NCBI GenBank assembly: GCA_045628865.1
Contig: JAZQQB010000047.1
Coordinates: forward strand, 1 to 43,036
Length of the DNA: 43,036 nucleotides
Origin: JAZQQB01 sp045628865
GTDB lineage: Bacteria > Bacillota > Clostridia > Lachnospirales > Lachnospiraceae
Reading direction: 5' to 3'
Part shown: piece after piece, positions 16,714 through 25,199 of the stretch
How the letters are laid out: each line of letters opens with the position of its first letter
Numbering within the stretch: the first letter of the stretch is position 1
Notes under the pieces: model-generated
Databases searched by the model: none
What the model was told of the DNA's origin: nothing
The model's input: the letters and a program-made list of their open reading frames with translations, nothing else
Made by a program: the position numbers and the translations under genes

Positions 16714-17499
16714 ATGAGTAGTGTACAGTTACTAGACAAGACAAGAAAGATTGGAAAATTGTTACACAATAACAATTCCAGTAAAGTAGTGTTCAATGAT
16801 ATCTGTCGAGTTATGAGAGAGATTTTGAATTCTAACGTACTTGTTATTAGTAAAAAAGGAAAAGTACTTGGCGTTGGTTTATATGACGGCGTTGAAGAAA
16901 TTCAGGAATTGATCGATGACAAGGTAGGCGGATTTATCGATCCATTATTGAATGAAAGACTTTTAGCAGTTCTTTCTACAAAAGAGAACGTAAATCTGAC
17001 AACACTTGGTTTCGAGAGCGATGATATCAAGAAATACCAGGCAATCATCTCCCCCATTGAAATTGCTGGTGAAAGACTTGGAACATTGTTTATTTACAAA
17101 TCAGACGAGCAGTATGATATCGATGACATCATCCTTTGCGAGTATGGTAGCACTGTAGTAGGTCTTGAAATGTTACGTGCTGTCAATGAAGAGAGTGCAG
17201 AAGAGAACAGAAAGCAGGCAGTTGTGAAATCTGCTATTAGTACATTATCATTCTCTGAATTAGAAGCAATTACACATATTTTTGATGAGTTAGATGGAAT
17301 GGAAGGAATCTTAGTTGCATCTAAGATTGCTGATCGTGTTGGTATTACACGTTCCGTAATTGTTAACGCACTTCGTAAATTTGAAAGTGCTGGCGTTATT
17401 GAGTCACGTTCTTCAGGTATGAAGGGTACTTACATCAAAGTATTAAATGATGTAGTATTTGATGAAATTGAGAAAATCAAAAAGAAAGAAACTAAATAA
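16714..17499 (+). CDS. codY: Global nutrient regulator CodY
   Basis: CodY represses or activates metabolic, motility and sporulation genes in response to branched-chain amino acids and GTP. The 261-aa protein is the usual length. It has an N-terminal GAF domain (MSSVQLLDKTRKIGKLL, then SNVLVISKKGKVLG) and a C-terminal winged helix-turn-helix at about residues 200-245 (ASKIADRVGITRSVIVNALR, then ESAGVIESRSSGMKGTYI), nearly invariant in Firmicutes. The ATG at 16714 has GGAGGAA 8 nt upstream. The gene has its own promoter and a strong terminator. It is immediately upstream of the flagellar operon, as in Bacillus. Candidate CodY boxes are seen in this window at 5788-5802 and 30894-30908. Confidence 0.97.
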   Translation: MSSVQLLDKTRKIGKLLHNNNSSKVVFNDICRVMREILNSNVLVISKKGKVLGVGLYDGVEEIQELIDDKVGGFIDPLLNERLLAVLSTKENVNLTTLGFESDDIKKYQAIISPIEIAGERLGTLFIYKSDEQYDIDDIILCEYGSTVVGLEMLRAVNEESAEENRKQAVVKSAISTLSFSELEAITHIFDELDGMEGILVASKIADRVGITRSVIVNALRKFESAGVIESRSSGMKGTYIKVLNDVVFDEIEKIKKKETK

Positions 17500-17534
17500 T
17501 CCAACGAAGTTCAACTGAGCGGGAAGGATTTATC

Positions 17535-17567
17535 AAAAGGATGCGAATGGATTCGCATCCTTTTTTT
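17535..17567 (+). terminator. Intrinsic terminator of codY
   Basis: AAAAGGATGCGAA (17535-17547) pairs perfectly with its complement ending at 17564 around a TGGA loop, and seven T residues run from 17561 to 17567. It is the strongest terminator in the window and separates codY from the flagellar genes. Confidence 0.95.
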
Positions 17568-17573
17568 GTTAGC

Positions 17574-17826
17574 GAGGTAAGGAAAACAAGCGCACGAAGG
17601 GCATTTGTTTTCACCCGAGCGTACATGAGTATTTTCACAAGTTGCGAAGCAACGGCGCAGACGAAGTCTGTGGAAAATACGAATAAAAGAGGTAAGGAAA
17701 ACAAGCGCCCGAAGGGCATTTGTTTTCACCCGAGCGTACATGAGTATTTTCACAAGTTGCGAAATGGCGGCGCAGACGAAGTCTGTGGAAAATACGAATA
17801 AAAGAGGTAAGGAAAACAAGCGCCCG
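17574..17826. repeat. Tandem 115-bp hairpin-rich intergenic repeat (2.2 copies)
   Basis: Copies start at 17574, 17689 and 17804, each at GAGGTAAGGAAAAC. The first two are full 115-bp units differing at five positions; the third stops after 23 bases. Each unit contains several inverted repeats closed by GAA triloops: GCCC-GAA-GGGC inside GAAAACAA/TTGTTTTC, GTTGC-GAA-GCAAC, and CAGAC-GAA-GTCTG. The last two are enclosed by GTATTTTC/GAAAATAC. Open frames run through it on both strands, but they follow the repeat rather than a codon pattern and lack plausible ribosome binding sites. It resembles an interspersed palindromic repeat or structured RNA family, not a gene. Confidence 0.85.
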
Positions 17827-17909
17827 CGATTTTTCAAAAAAGGGGTTAAGTATTCTGATTTTATGTCGATATAAATGGTGACAAGTGGATAAAATGGATT
17901 GATTGTGAT

Positions 17910-17942
17910 AAAAGGACTTATTGTAATGATAGGTCCTTTTTT
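17910..17942. terminator. Intrinsic terminator upstream of the flagellar promoter
   Basis: AAAAGGAC (17910-17917) and GTCCTTTT (17933-17940) form an 8-bp stem around a 15-nt loop, with six T residues at 17937-17942. The A run on the other side makes it potentially bidirectional. It lies downstream of the repeats and would block read-through into the flagellar operon. Confidence 0.75.
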
Positions 17943-18080
17943 GCGTAAATGGACAAAAAGGGACAGTAAAGTTGTCCAAATAGTATTTTCATAATTTGAT
18001 TGTATACCATGAATACAAGAACGATTTTTCGACAATTGGCGGAAATTAGTTGCAAAAATGTGCAATTATCGTTAAAAATG
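17943..18080. other. Non-coding stretch upstream of the flagellar promoter
   Basis: No gene is seen in the 17500-18224 gap. Beyond the terminators and repeats, this part is AT-rich and holds two short inverted repeats: TGGACA/TGTCCA (17950-17955 and 17973-17978), and TTGCA/TGCAA separated by six bases near 18053-18066. They could be regulator sites for flagellar expression; neither matches a motif I know. Confidence 0.4.
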
Positions 18081-18108
18081 TTGTGTTTTTTTGATAATTA
18101 TCTATAAT
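18081..18108 (+). promoter_or_regulatory. Sigma-A promoter of the flgB operon
   Basis: TTGTGT (18081-18086), a 16-nt spacer and a perfect TATAAT (18103-18108). The expected start near 18115 gives a leader of about 110 nt. No sigma-D type GCCGATA motif is seen here, so early flagellar genes seem to be read by the housekeeping sigma factor. Confidence 0.65.
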
Positions 18109-18168
18109 TTATGTTAGAAAAACTATCCTTAAAAGCGTATAAAATGGGGAAAAACCAAAGATTATAAA

Positions 18169-18211
18169 CTGTAATTCGTAAGGAAATCCATTGAGGATTG
18201 TTTGCTTACAG
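18169..18211 (+). promoter_or_regulatory. Flagellar operon leader with alternative hairpins
   Basis: CTTACAG (18205-18211) can pair through TTACAG with CTGTAA (18169-18174), or through CTTAC with GTAAG (18178-18182). The two are mutually exclusive outer stems around an inner AATCC/GGATT hairpin. The structure ends just before the flgB ribosome binding site TAGGAGAG. A regulatory role is inference. Confidence 0.35.
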
Positions 18212-18224
18212 ATAGGAGAGAAAT

Positions 18225-18617
18225 ATGATCAATACAAGTGTGTACTCTTATATCAATGTTTTAGATGCAGCGGCAGATGCTACTTCCATTAGAAATGAGC
18301 TGATTGCCAACAATATAGCCAATTCAGATACGCCGGAATACAAACGACAGGATATTGATTTTCCATCTGTACTTACCAAGGCAATGGGGAATGCTGGTGA
18401 AGAGGCTACTTTAGGACAACAGATCAGAGAGGCAAATAAGCATGATCTAACCGGAGAGATTTATACCGACCATAAGGAATTATCTTATCGAACTGACGGA
18501 AATAATGTGGATATCGCAACAGAAAACGTGGAATTGGCTTCTAATCAGATTCAATATCAATATTTACTGAATTGCATATCTAAGGAATTTGACAACCTAA
18601 AGTCTGTCATGAAGTAG
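18225..18617 (+). CDS. flgB: Flagellar basal-body rod protein FlgB
   Basis: FlgB is one of the proximal rod proteins that cross the cell wall above the MS ring. The 130-aa protein shows the rod/hook N-terminal signature in ANNIANSDTPEYKRQDIDF (about residues 29-47) and a C-terminal coiled segment (ENVELASNQIQYQYL). The ATG at 18225 follows TAGGAGAG by 6 nt. It is the first gene of the flagellar operon, 21 nt before flgC, and is expressed from the promoter at 18081-18108. Confidence 0.96.
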   Translation: MINTSVYSYINVLDAAADATSIRNELIANNIANSDTPEYKRQDIDFPSVLTKAMGNAGEEATLGQQIREANKHDLTGEIYTDHKELSYRTDGNNVDIATENVELASNQIQYQYLLNCISKEFDNLKSVMK

Positions 18618-18637
18618 TGGACTGAAAGGAGAAGGTT

Positions 18638-19156
18638 ATGAGTATTTTTTCATCATTTAATGTGAATGCATCTGGAATGACTGCCCAGCAGTATAGAATG
18701 GATATTATTTCTGAAAACGTCGCCAATGCCAATACTACAAGAACAGAAGATGGAACGCCATATGTGAGACAGGTGGTGACTTTTGAAGAAAAATATCAGA
18801 AAGACAAAGAAGAGGAAAAAGATATAAAATTTGATGCTGTGTTGAAGAAACAGTTTTGTAAAGAGGATACCCACATTTCTCATGAGTGCTATGGAAAGGA
18901 AGAGAAAAGGGAGTATCGAGAGGTCAATGGTGTCAGAGTTGAAGGAACCTATGATGATACCTGGACAGAGATGAACAAGGTATACAATCCATCTCATCCA
19001 GATGCAGATGAGGACGGATATGTAACTTATCCAAATGTAAATATTGTACAGGAAATGACAGATTTAATTGATGCATCCAGAGCATATGAGGCTAATGCAA
19101 CAGCCTTTAATGCCAGCAAGCAGATTGCAACGGAAGCATTAAACATGTTTAACTAA
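18638..19156 (+). CDS. flgC: Flagellar basal-body rod protein FlgC
   Basis: FlgC is a proximal rod subunit next to FlgB. At 172 aa it is longer than the usual 135-150 aa. The conserved N terminus (FNVNASGMTAQQYRMDIISE, then NVANANTT) and C terminus (PNVNIVQEMTDLIDASRAYE, then ANATAFNASK) are intact. The extra length is a charged, Lys/Glu-rich insertion at about residues 50-100. The start has AAGGAGAAGG upstream. Confidence 0.95.
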   Translation: MSIFSSFNVNASGMTAQQYRMDIISENVANANTTRTEDGTPYVRQVVTFEEKYQKDKEEEKDIKFDAVLKKQFCKEDTHISHECYGKEEKREYREVNGVRVEGTYDDTWTEMNKVYNPSHPDADEDGYVTYPNVNIVQEMTDLIDASRAYEANATAFNASKQIATEALNMFN

Positions 19157-19199
19157 GGAGTTCAATAGTTTTTTTAATAGTGTGTAGGGGGAAAAACAC

Positions 19200-19547
19200 A
19201 TGGAAATCTCTAAAATTGCAGGATTGGATTTATCACCGCTTTACAATGCGGCTACATCTAATATCAATGAACTGGTAAATAAAGGAACACTTGGTAGTGA
19301 AGAGACAAAGGAAGATGGGAATGTTTTTGCTTCAATCTTGGAATCTGCTATGAACAATATTTCAACGACAAATGATTATTTGTCGCAGGCTGAGGCGGCA
19401 GAGATTTCGTTTGCTCTGGGAGAAAATGAATCAACACATGATCTTGCTATTGCTATGCAGAAGGCATCTACCTCTTTACAGTATACCGTTGCGGTGAGAG
19501 ATAAGATGTTAGAAGCATACAACACCATCATGCAGATTCAGATTTAA
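19200..19547 (+). CDS. fliE: Flagellar hook-basal body protein FliE
   Basis: FliE links the MS ring to the rod and is the first axial protein exported. The protein is 115 aa with a variable N-terminal half and the conserved C-terminal helix pair: FASILESAMNNISTTNDYL at about residues 43-61 and DLAIAMQKASTSLQYTVAVR at about 81-100. The ATG at 19200 follows TAGGGGG at 8 nt. Its position between flgC and fliF is the standard one. Confidence 0.95.
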   Translation: MEISKIAGLDLSPLYNAATSNINELVNKGTLGSEETKEDGNVFASILESAMNNISTTNDYLSQAEAAEISFALGENESTHDLAIAMQKASTSLQYTVAVRDKMLEAYNTIMQIQI

Positions 19548-19634
19548 GGTACTGGGAATATCTTAAAAACGAAACAAAAAAGTGAAAAAGGAAAATGAAC
19601 TTTGGGATTTGTTGTGAAGTAAGGGGTGCTATCC

Positions 19635-21287
19635 ATGAATGAAAATGTGAAGAAAATATGGGATAAAATAAAGGACTGGTGGATCAAGTTTGACAGAAAG
19701 CAGAAAGGGATTATTCTTTCTGCTGTTTCTGTTGTGCTGATCATGGTCCTTATTTTAGTGGTTGTGTTGAACCATAAGACTTACACAGTGTTAAAAGAGT
19801 GTGAGGATACTTATACAGCCTCCGAGGTTGTGGACCTTTTGAAGGATAATAACATAGAGTATAAAACATCCACAGATGGAAAAGTAATCTCGGTTGCTGA
19901 GGAGGATCTTCCACAAGCGAATTTAGTACTTGGCGCGAATCAAATTGAATCCAAATCATATGGATTCGATAATGTGATCGATACCAGCTTCACAACAACA
20001 GAATCGGATAAGCAAAGAAAATATCAGAAATATCTGGAAGAAAAGTTAGAAGAAGATTTGGCTCAGATCAAAACAATTAATTCTGCAAGGGTGAACTTCT
20101 TTATTCCAGAAAGTTCTGGAACATTGATTTCCAATAATGAAGAATCTTATGCAGCAATCTATCTGGATATTACCGATCAGTTCAAGATGGAAACAGCAGA
20201 GGCGATTGCCAAAACGGTAGCGTTTTATCTTGGAAATAATACAACAGACCAGATTTCTATTATGGATACAGAGGGCAATCTGATCTATCCGATCATTGAA
20301 GAAGTGTCAGATGAGGATGAAGAAGATGAGGTTACTGTTTTAGACGTAACCAATCAGCTTGCATTCCAGGCACAGATGGAAGAACTTGTTACAGAACAGG
20401 TAAAGGATGTTGTACTTGGAACCGGACAATATTCAAGCGTATCTGTTTCTGCAAGATTGGTCCTTAATTTCGATAAGGTCAGCAATGTGACCCATGATTA
20501 TCAGGCTGCAGAAGGACAAATGCAGGGTGTGTTAAGCCATGAGGATTATTATGAATCCAATTCCGAACCGATAAAAGATGGTGCTGCAGTGCCGGGAACT
20601 ACATCAAATGACGATACGGGAACTACTTATGTTACAGGGGATAAAGACGATCCTAATGCAGAGTATTCCAAACAGTGGTCACGAGATTTTCTTCCAAAGG
20701 AAAGCATTACAGAAACAACAAAGGCAATGGGATCCATTGAACAAAATAGTTCCTTTGTATCTTTATCTGCATATTCTTATTATGTATACAAGGAAGAGGA
20801 AGTAGAAACACAAGGCTTATTAGCAGATATGACCTGGGAGGAATTCAAGGCTGTTAATGGTGATAGAAAAAAACTAGAGGTTGATCAGGATTTATATACT
20901 TTGGTAGCTTATGCAGCGGGTGTCCCTGTTGAAAATGTAGCAATTACAGCATATCAGGAACCTGTTTTTTATGACCGTGTTGTTACCAGTAAGCCAGTTG
21001 CAACATCTGATGTAGTTGTGATCGTTTTGACAGTATTGATCTTGGCACTTCTTGCGTTTGTAGTATTTAAGACAGTGGCTGGAGAGAAGAAACAGAAACA
21101 GCAAGAGGAAGTTGAAGAAGAATTATCAGTGGAATCTATGCTTCAGTCTGAACCAGAAGATATTGGAAATATTGAATTAGAACAGAAGTCAGAAACAAGA
21201 CTCATGATAGAAAAATTTGTACAGGAAAACCCAGAGGCTACAGCAGTACTTCTTAGAAACTGGCTGGAAGAAGAATGGGGCGCATAG
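19635..21287 (+). CDS. fliF: Flagellar MS-ring protein FliF
   Basis: FliF forms the membrane-embedded MS ring on which the motor is built. From the ATG at 19635 it is 550 aa. A GTG nine bases upstream is in frame but lies within the AAGGGG ribosome binding site. Two membrane segments are visible, at about residues 25-46 and about 459-479, flanking a large extracytoplasmic part with ring-building motifs (EEDLPQANLVLG, ARVNFFIPE, SVSARLVLNFDKV). The acidic C-terminal tail of about 70 residues ends in the FliG-binding helix (ATAVLLRNWLEEEWGA). The 87-nt gap after fliE holds no clear promoter. Confidence 0.96.
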   Translation: MNENVKKIWDKIKDWWIKFDRKQKGIILSAVSVVLIMVLILVVVLNHKTYTVLKECEDTYTASEVVDLLKDNNIEYKTSTDGKVISVAEEDLPQANLVLGANQIESKSYGFDNVIDTSFTTTESDKQRKYQKYLEEKLEEDLAQIKTINSARVNFFIPESSGTLISNNEESYAAIYLDITDQFKMETAEAIAKTVAFYLGNNTTDQISIMDTEGNLIYPIIEEVSDEDEEDEVTVLDVTNQLAFQAQMEELVTEQVKDVVLGTGQYSSVSVSARLVLNFDKVSNVTHDYQAAEGQMQGVLSHEDYYESNSEPIKDGAAVPGTTSNDDTGTTYVTGDKDDPNAEYSKQWSRDFLPKESITETTKAMGSIEQNSSFVSLSAYSYYVYKEEEVETQGLLADMTWEEFKAVNGDRKKLEVDQDLYTLVAYAAGVPVENVAITAYQEPVFYDRVVTSKPVATSDVVVIVLTVLILALLAFVVFKTVAGEKKQKQQEEVEEELSVESMLQSEPEDIGNIELEQKSETRLMIEKFVQENPEATAVLLRNWLEEEWGA

Positions 21288-21328
21288 AGTTAAAATAAGA
21301 ATTCGAAAGATTTTTTAGGGGGATGCTT

Positions 21329-22321
21329 ATGACTGGTATACAAAAAGTTGCAATATTATTGATTGCGTTAGGACCAGAGATGTCTGCAACCATTTTCAAA
21401 CATCTAAAAGAAGAAGAAATTGAAGAATTGACATTGGAGATTGCCAATACAAGAAGTGTGTCGCCACAGGAAAAGGAACAGGTTATCCAGGAATTTTATG
21501 ATATGTGCCTCGCACAGCAGTATATTGCAGAAGGCGGTATTGGATATGCAAAGGAACTTCTGGAAAAAGCATTGGGCGAAGAAAAGGCACTGGATGTGAT
21601 TGGCAAACTGACAGCATCGCTGCAGGTAAAACCGTTCGAATTTGTAAGAAAGGCAGATGCGTCACAGCTTTTAAACTTTATTCAGGACGAACATCCGCAG
21701 ACAATTGCATTGATTTTGTCATATTTATCTTCTGGACAGGCAGCGATGATCATTTCAGCATTGCCTCCTGACAGACAGTCAGATGTTGCAAAAAGAATCG
21801 CTATGATGGATCGAACGAGTCCGGATGTTATTAAAGAAGTAGAAAAAGTTTTAGAATCTAAGTTGGCAAGCTTAGTAAGTCAGGAATACAACATCATTGG
21901 TGGTGTGGATGCAGTTGTTGATATCTTAAATACTGTTGACCGAGGAACTGAAAAACATATCATTGAAACACTTGAAATTGAAGAACCAGAACTTGCAGAT
22001 GAAATCCGTAAGAAGATGTTTGTATTTGAAGATATCCTGCTTTTGGATGACAGAGCAATTCAGCGAGTACTTCGAGATGTTGAAAATAGTGATCTTGCTG
22101 TTTCCCTAAAATCTGCAAATGAGCAGGTTCAGGCTGCTATCTTTAATAACTTGTCAAGTCGACTTGCATCTATGATCAAGGAAGATATGGAATTCATGGG
22201 ACCTGTTCGAATGAAGGATGTTGAAGAAGCACAGCAGAAGATTGTTAATATTATCAGAAAATTAGAAGACGCTGGTGAGATTGTAATCTCAAGAGGCGGA
22301 GGTGACGAAATCGTTGTCTAG
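21329..22321 (+). CDS. fliG: Flagellar motor switch protein FliG
   Basis: FliG couples the MS ring to the C ring and contacts the MotA stator to generate torque. From the ATG at 21329 it is 330 aa. The earlier in-frame ATG at 21323 touches the GGGGG ribosome binding site, so it is less likely. Landmarks are the N-terminal KVAILLIALGPEMSATIFKH, the middle-domain EHPQTIALILSYL (the EHPQ patch), and the C-terminal torque domain with FEDILLLDDRAIQRVLRDV and its charged residues. The last 20 nt overlap fliH. Confidence 0.97.
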   Translation: MTGIQKVAILLIALGPEMSATIFKHLKEEEIEELTLEIANTRSVSPQEKEQVIQEFYDMCLAQQYIAEGGIGYAKELLEKALGEEKALDVIGKLTASLQVKPFEFVRKADASQLLNFIQDEHPQTIALILSYLSSGQAAMIISALPPDRQSDVAKRIAMMDRTSPDVIKEVEKVLESKLASLVSQEYNIIGGVDAVVDILNTVDRGTEKHIIETLEIEEPELADEIRKKMFVFEDILLLDDRAIQRVLRDVENSDLAVSLKSANEQVQAAIFNNLSSRLASMIKEDMEFMGPVRMKDVEEAQQKIVNIIRKLEDAGEIVISRGGGDEIVV

Positions 22322-23378
22322 TGGAAATATTTTAAAATCGTGGTTTGCTCCACAAACACCAGAAAAAACAGTAGTGATTGATACCAATAACAGAATGGTC
22401 ACAAGACTACAGGAATATGAGGAGCAAAAACGCCAAGAACAAAAAGCACTTATGGGTGAAGAAGACAATCCTGATAGCGAGGGTGAATTTGTTGCAGGAT
22501 TGTTTGCCGAAAAAATAGAGACATTTACCGACGAAGAGGGTAATGTAGTTTATCAGTCAGAAAATGGAGAAGAGGTAACGAAAATATTTGATTCTAACTT
22601 TGAAGAATCAAACGATACTGGAAATGTGGAAACACAACCATATATGATGAGTACAAAAAGTGCAGAAGAAATGCATGCACAGTGGCAGGAGCTTGAAAAA
22701 GAAAAGGAGTGCTTGGAACTTGCTAAAACAGAGTATGCCAAGCTAGAGGAAGCACTGTTGCAAAAGAAAGAGGAAATGGAACAAGCTGAGCAAAGACTTC
22801 TTGAAAAAACAGCTGAGACTGAGGCTGAATGCGAGCAAAAGCTTGCAGCAGCAAATGAAGAGGCTGATCGGATTAGACGGGATGCCAAAGCAGATGGTTA
22901 TCAGGAAGGTTATGAAGAAGCTCACCAAAAAGCTATGGAGGAGTTAGACGCTGGAAAAAAATCCCTAGAACAGGAAAGAGAACAATTAAAAAGAGAGTAT
23001 GATGACATGGTTCAAGAATTGGAACCACAGTTTGCAAAGACTTTTTGCGATTTGTATCGTCATATTTTCCATGTTGATTTTTCAAATTATCAGGATATTG
23101 TTACACAATTGATCTTATCAACTTTCCAGGGAATTGATAGTGGAAAGAATTTTATTGTACATGTATCCAAAGCAGATTATGAACGAGTGAATGAACAGAA
23201 AAAGAGATTACAGGAAGTTATTGTAAATAATGGTAGTATTGAGGTTATTGAAGATTACACATTGAAGGAAACAGAGTGCCTGATTGAAACAGAGGGGGGC
23301 ATTATTGACTGTAGTCTGGATACGCAGCTTGAACAGTTAGAAAAAGAAATTAAATTATTAGCATATAAAAGAGGATAG
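22302..23378 (+). CDS. fliH: Flagellar assembly protein FliH
   Basis: FliH regulates the export ATPase FliI and tethers it to the C ring and export gate. The 358-aa protein has a variable acidic N-terminal region, a long Glu/Lys/Gln-rich coiled coil at about residues 125-245, and a C-terminal domain (FAKTFCDLYRHIFHVDFSNY, VHVSKADYERVNEQK, TECLIETEGGIIDCSLDTQL) like that of V/F-ATPase stalk subunits. A GTG at 22302 is taken as the start, with AAGAGG five bases upstream, giving a 20-nt overlap with fliG. A TTG at 22314 is an alternative. It is longer than typical FliH proteins because of the N-terminal half. Confidence 0.9.
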   Translation: MTKSLSSGNILKSWFAPQTPEKTVVIDTNNRMVTRLQEYEEQKRQEQKALMGEEDNPDSEGEFVAGLFAEKIETFTDEEGNVVYQSENGEEVTKIFDSNFEESNDTGNVETQPYMMSTKSAEEMHAQWQELEKEKECLELAKTEYAKLEEALLQKKEEMEQAEQRLLEKTAETEAECEQKLAAANEEADRIRRDAKADGYQEGYEEAHQKAMEELDAGKKSLEQEREQLKREYDDMVQELEPQFAKTFCDLYRHIFHVDFSNYQDIVTQLILSTFQGIDSGKNFIVHVSKADYERVNEQKKRLQEVIVNNGSIEVIEDYTLKETECLIETEGGIIDCSLDTQLEQLEKEIKLLAYKRG

Positions 23379-23383
23379 AAGCA

Positions 23384-24703
23384 TTGGAACAGCCAGAAAT
23401 CAATTTTGCAAAATATGAAATATTGAAAAAGGGACATTATTTCAAAAAAATGGGAAAGGTAGTAAATGTGGTAGGTCTTACCATCGAATCTGCTGGTCCA
23501 GAGGCAAAATTGGGCGATTTATGCAATATTTTCCCTGTGGATAAAACTGCAAAACCAATTATGGCAGAGGTAGTGGGATTCAAGGATGGAAAAACGCAGC
23601 TGATGCCTTTTGAAAATGTAGAAGGTATAGGACTTGGAAGTAAGGTGGAGAATACACAAAAACCTTTGTCTATCCAGGTGAGCGATCATCTATTGGGAAA
23701 AGTTTTAGATGGTCTTGGAAGACCGCTTGATGGTTCTAAGATTCTAAAGGGGGTTAATTATCCCATTGAAGCATTGCCACCTGATCCTATGTCAAGGGCA
23801 GTGATCAGTGAAGTACTTCCTCTTGGCGTGAAGGCAGTGGATGGACTGATTACTCTAGGAAAGGGACAACGTATTGGTATTTTTGCAGGATCTGGTGTAG
23901 GAAAATCCACTCTGATGGGAATGTTTGCCAGAAATACCAAGGCTGATATCAATGTTATTGCATTGGTTGGAGAACGAGGCAGAGAGGTTCGGGAATTTGT
24001 GGAACGGGATCTTGGAGAAGAAGGCTTAAGGAGAAGCGTTGTGGTAGTTGCAACCTCAGATAGGCCGGCATTGGAACGTAATAAAGCAGCAAAAACCGCA
24101 ACAGCAATTGCAGAGTATTTTAGAGATCAGGGAAAGGATGTGCTTTTGATGATGGATTCCCTGACACGTTTTTCTATGGCTCAAAGAGAAATCGGACTTG
24201 CCAGTGGAGAACCACCAGTATCCAGAGGATATCCGCCAAGTGTATATTCAGAAATGCCAAGACTATTGGAGAGAGCAGGTTGCAGTGAACAAGGCTCTAT
24301 TACCGGTTTATATACTGTTTTGGTTGATGGTGATGATTTTAATGAACCAATTGCAGATACGGCAAGAGGTATTTTGGATGGGCATATCATCTTAAGTAGA
24401 AAAATGGCACATCAGAACCATTATCCAGCCATTGATATTTTACAGAGTATATCTCGATGCATGAGTTCTATAGCAGATAGAGAACACAAGAATGCAGCTG
24501 GTAAATTAAAGAATGTCTTGGCTACTTACCGTGATGCAGAGGATCTCATTAACATAGGAGCCTACAAAAAGGGAAGCAATCCAAATATTGATTATGCAAT
24601 ATCTAAAATAGATGCAGTGAACGAGTTTCTGATGCAGGAAACAGATGCAAAATATGATTTTGCCGAAGCAGTATCCTTGTTAGAGGAACTTTTTGCAAGC
24701 TGA
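23384..24703 (+). CDS. fliI: Flagellar export ATPase FliI
   Basis: FliI is the F1-beta-like ATPase of the flagellar type III export apparatus. The 439-aa protein has Walker A GIFAGSGVGKSTLMGM, Walker B DVLLMMDSLTR, and the highly conserved SGEPPVSRGYPPSVYSEMPR stretch. Translation begins at a TTG at 23384 with AGAGGA about 10 nt upstream; no in-frame ATG gives a full N-terminal beta-barrel domain. It lies 5 nt after fliH and 23 nt before fliJ, its other export-ATPase partner. Confidence 0.97.
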   Translation: MEQPEINFAKYEILKKGHYFKKMGKVVNVVGLTIESAGPEAKLGDLCNIFPVDKTAKPIMAEVVGFKDGKTQLMPFENVEGIGLGSKVENTQKPLSIQVSDHLLGKVLDGLGRPLDGSKILKGVNYPIEALPPDPMSRAVISEVLPLGVKAVDGLITLGKGQRIGIFAGSGVGKSTLMGMFARNTKADINVIALVGERGREVREFVERDLGEEGLRRSVVVVATSDRPALERNKAAKTATAIAEYFRDQGKDVLLMMDSLTRFSMAQREIGLASGEPPVSRGYPPSVYSEMPRLLERAGCSEQGSITGLYTVLVDGDDFNEPIADTARGILDGHIILSRKMAHQNHYPAIDILQSISRCMSSIADREHKNAAGKLKNVLATYRDAEDLINIGAYKKGSNPNIDYAISKIDAVNEFLMQETDAKYDFAEAVSLLEELFAS

Positions 24704-24726
24704 TCAGGAAAATTGGAGAAAAATAG

Positions 24727-25179
24727 ATGGGCCGATTCATTTATCGAATGGAGAATATTCTGAGTGTAAAGATCAATTTGGAAACTCAGGCAAAAGAGGA
24801 ATTCGGCGTTGCGGCAGCCAAACTCGCAGAAGAAAGAGATAAGCTGGAAGCCTTAAAGGAAAAAAGAAGCGAATACATGAAGCAGTACCAGGAACTGTTG
24901 ATGAATCGCATTCAGATATTGGAAATAGAGCTTGCAAAATCAGGTGTATCACAGATGGATGATGCAATCCGAAAACAGCTAGGTGCCATTCGTGCGGCAG
25001 AGAAAAATCTGGAACAAGCACGAAAAAAATTAGAACAGCTGATGCAAGAAAGAAAAGCACAAGAAAGATTAAAGGAAAAAGCATTCGAAGAATTTTTACT
25101 AGAAGAGTCCAAAGAAGAACAAAAAACAGTTGATGAATTGGTCAGCTATCGATTCGGTAAGAAGCAGAAAGAAGATTAG
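24727..25179 (+). CDS. fliJ: Flagellar export chaperone/stalk protein FliJ
   Basis: FliJ sits inside the FliI hexamer and connects it to FlhA, and also handles export chaperones. The 150-aa product is almost entirely charged alpha helix of coiled-coil character. The start FIYRMENILSVKINLETQAK and the C-terminal EEQKTVDELVSYRFGKK are typical of Gram-positive FliJ. FliJ sequences are poorly conserved, so the call rests on the N-terminal motif, size and position between fliI and ylxF. Confidence 0.9.
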   Translation: MGRFIYRMENILSVKINLETQAKEEFGVAAAKLAEERDKLEALKEKRSEYMKQYQELLMNRIQILEIELAKSGVSQMDDAIRKQLGAIRAAEKNLEQARKKLEQLMQERKAQERLKEKAFEEFLLEESKEEQKTVDELVSYRFGKKQKED

Positions 25180-25199
25180 GGGAAAGGCGGAGCGTATAT

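Noticed and set aside
17541..17801. An 86-residue open frame downstream of codY, and overlapping frames on the other strand
   Set aside because: They run through the codY terminator and the tandem 115-bp repeats, repeat the same peptide because the DNA repeats, and lack ribosome binding sites.
17943..18224. An invertible flagellar switch like the one in front of flgB in Clostridioides difficile
   Set aside because: Only short inverted repeats (5-6 bp) are present; I found no pair of long inverted repeats flanking a switchable segment.
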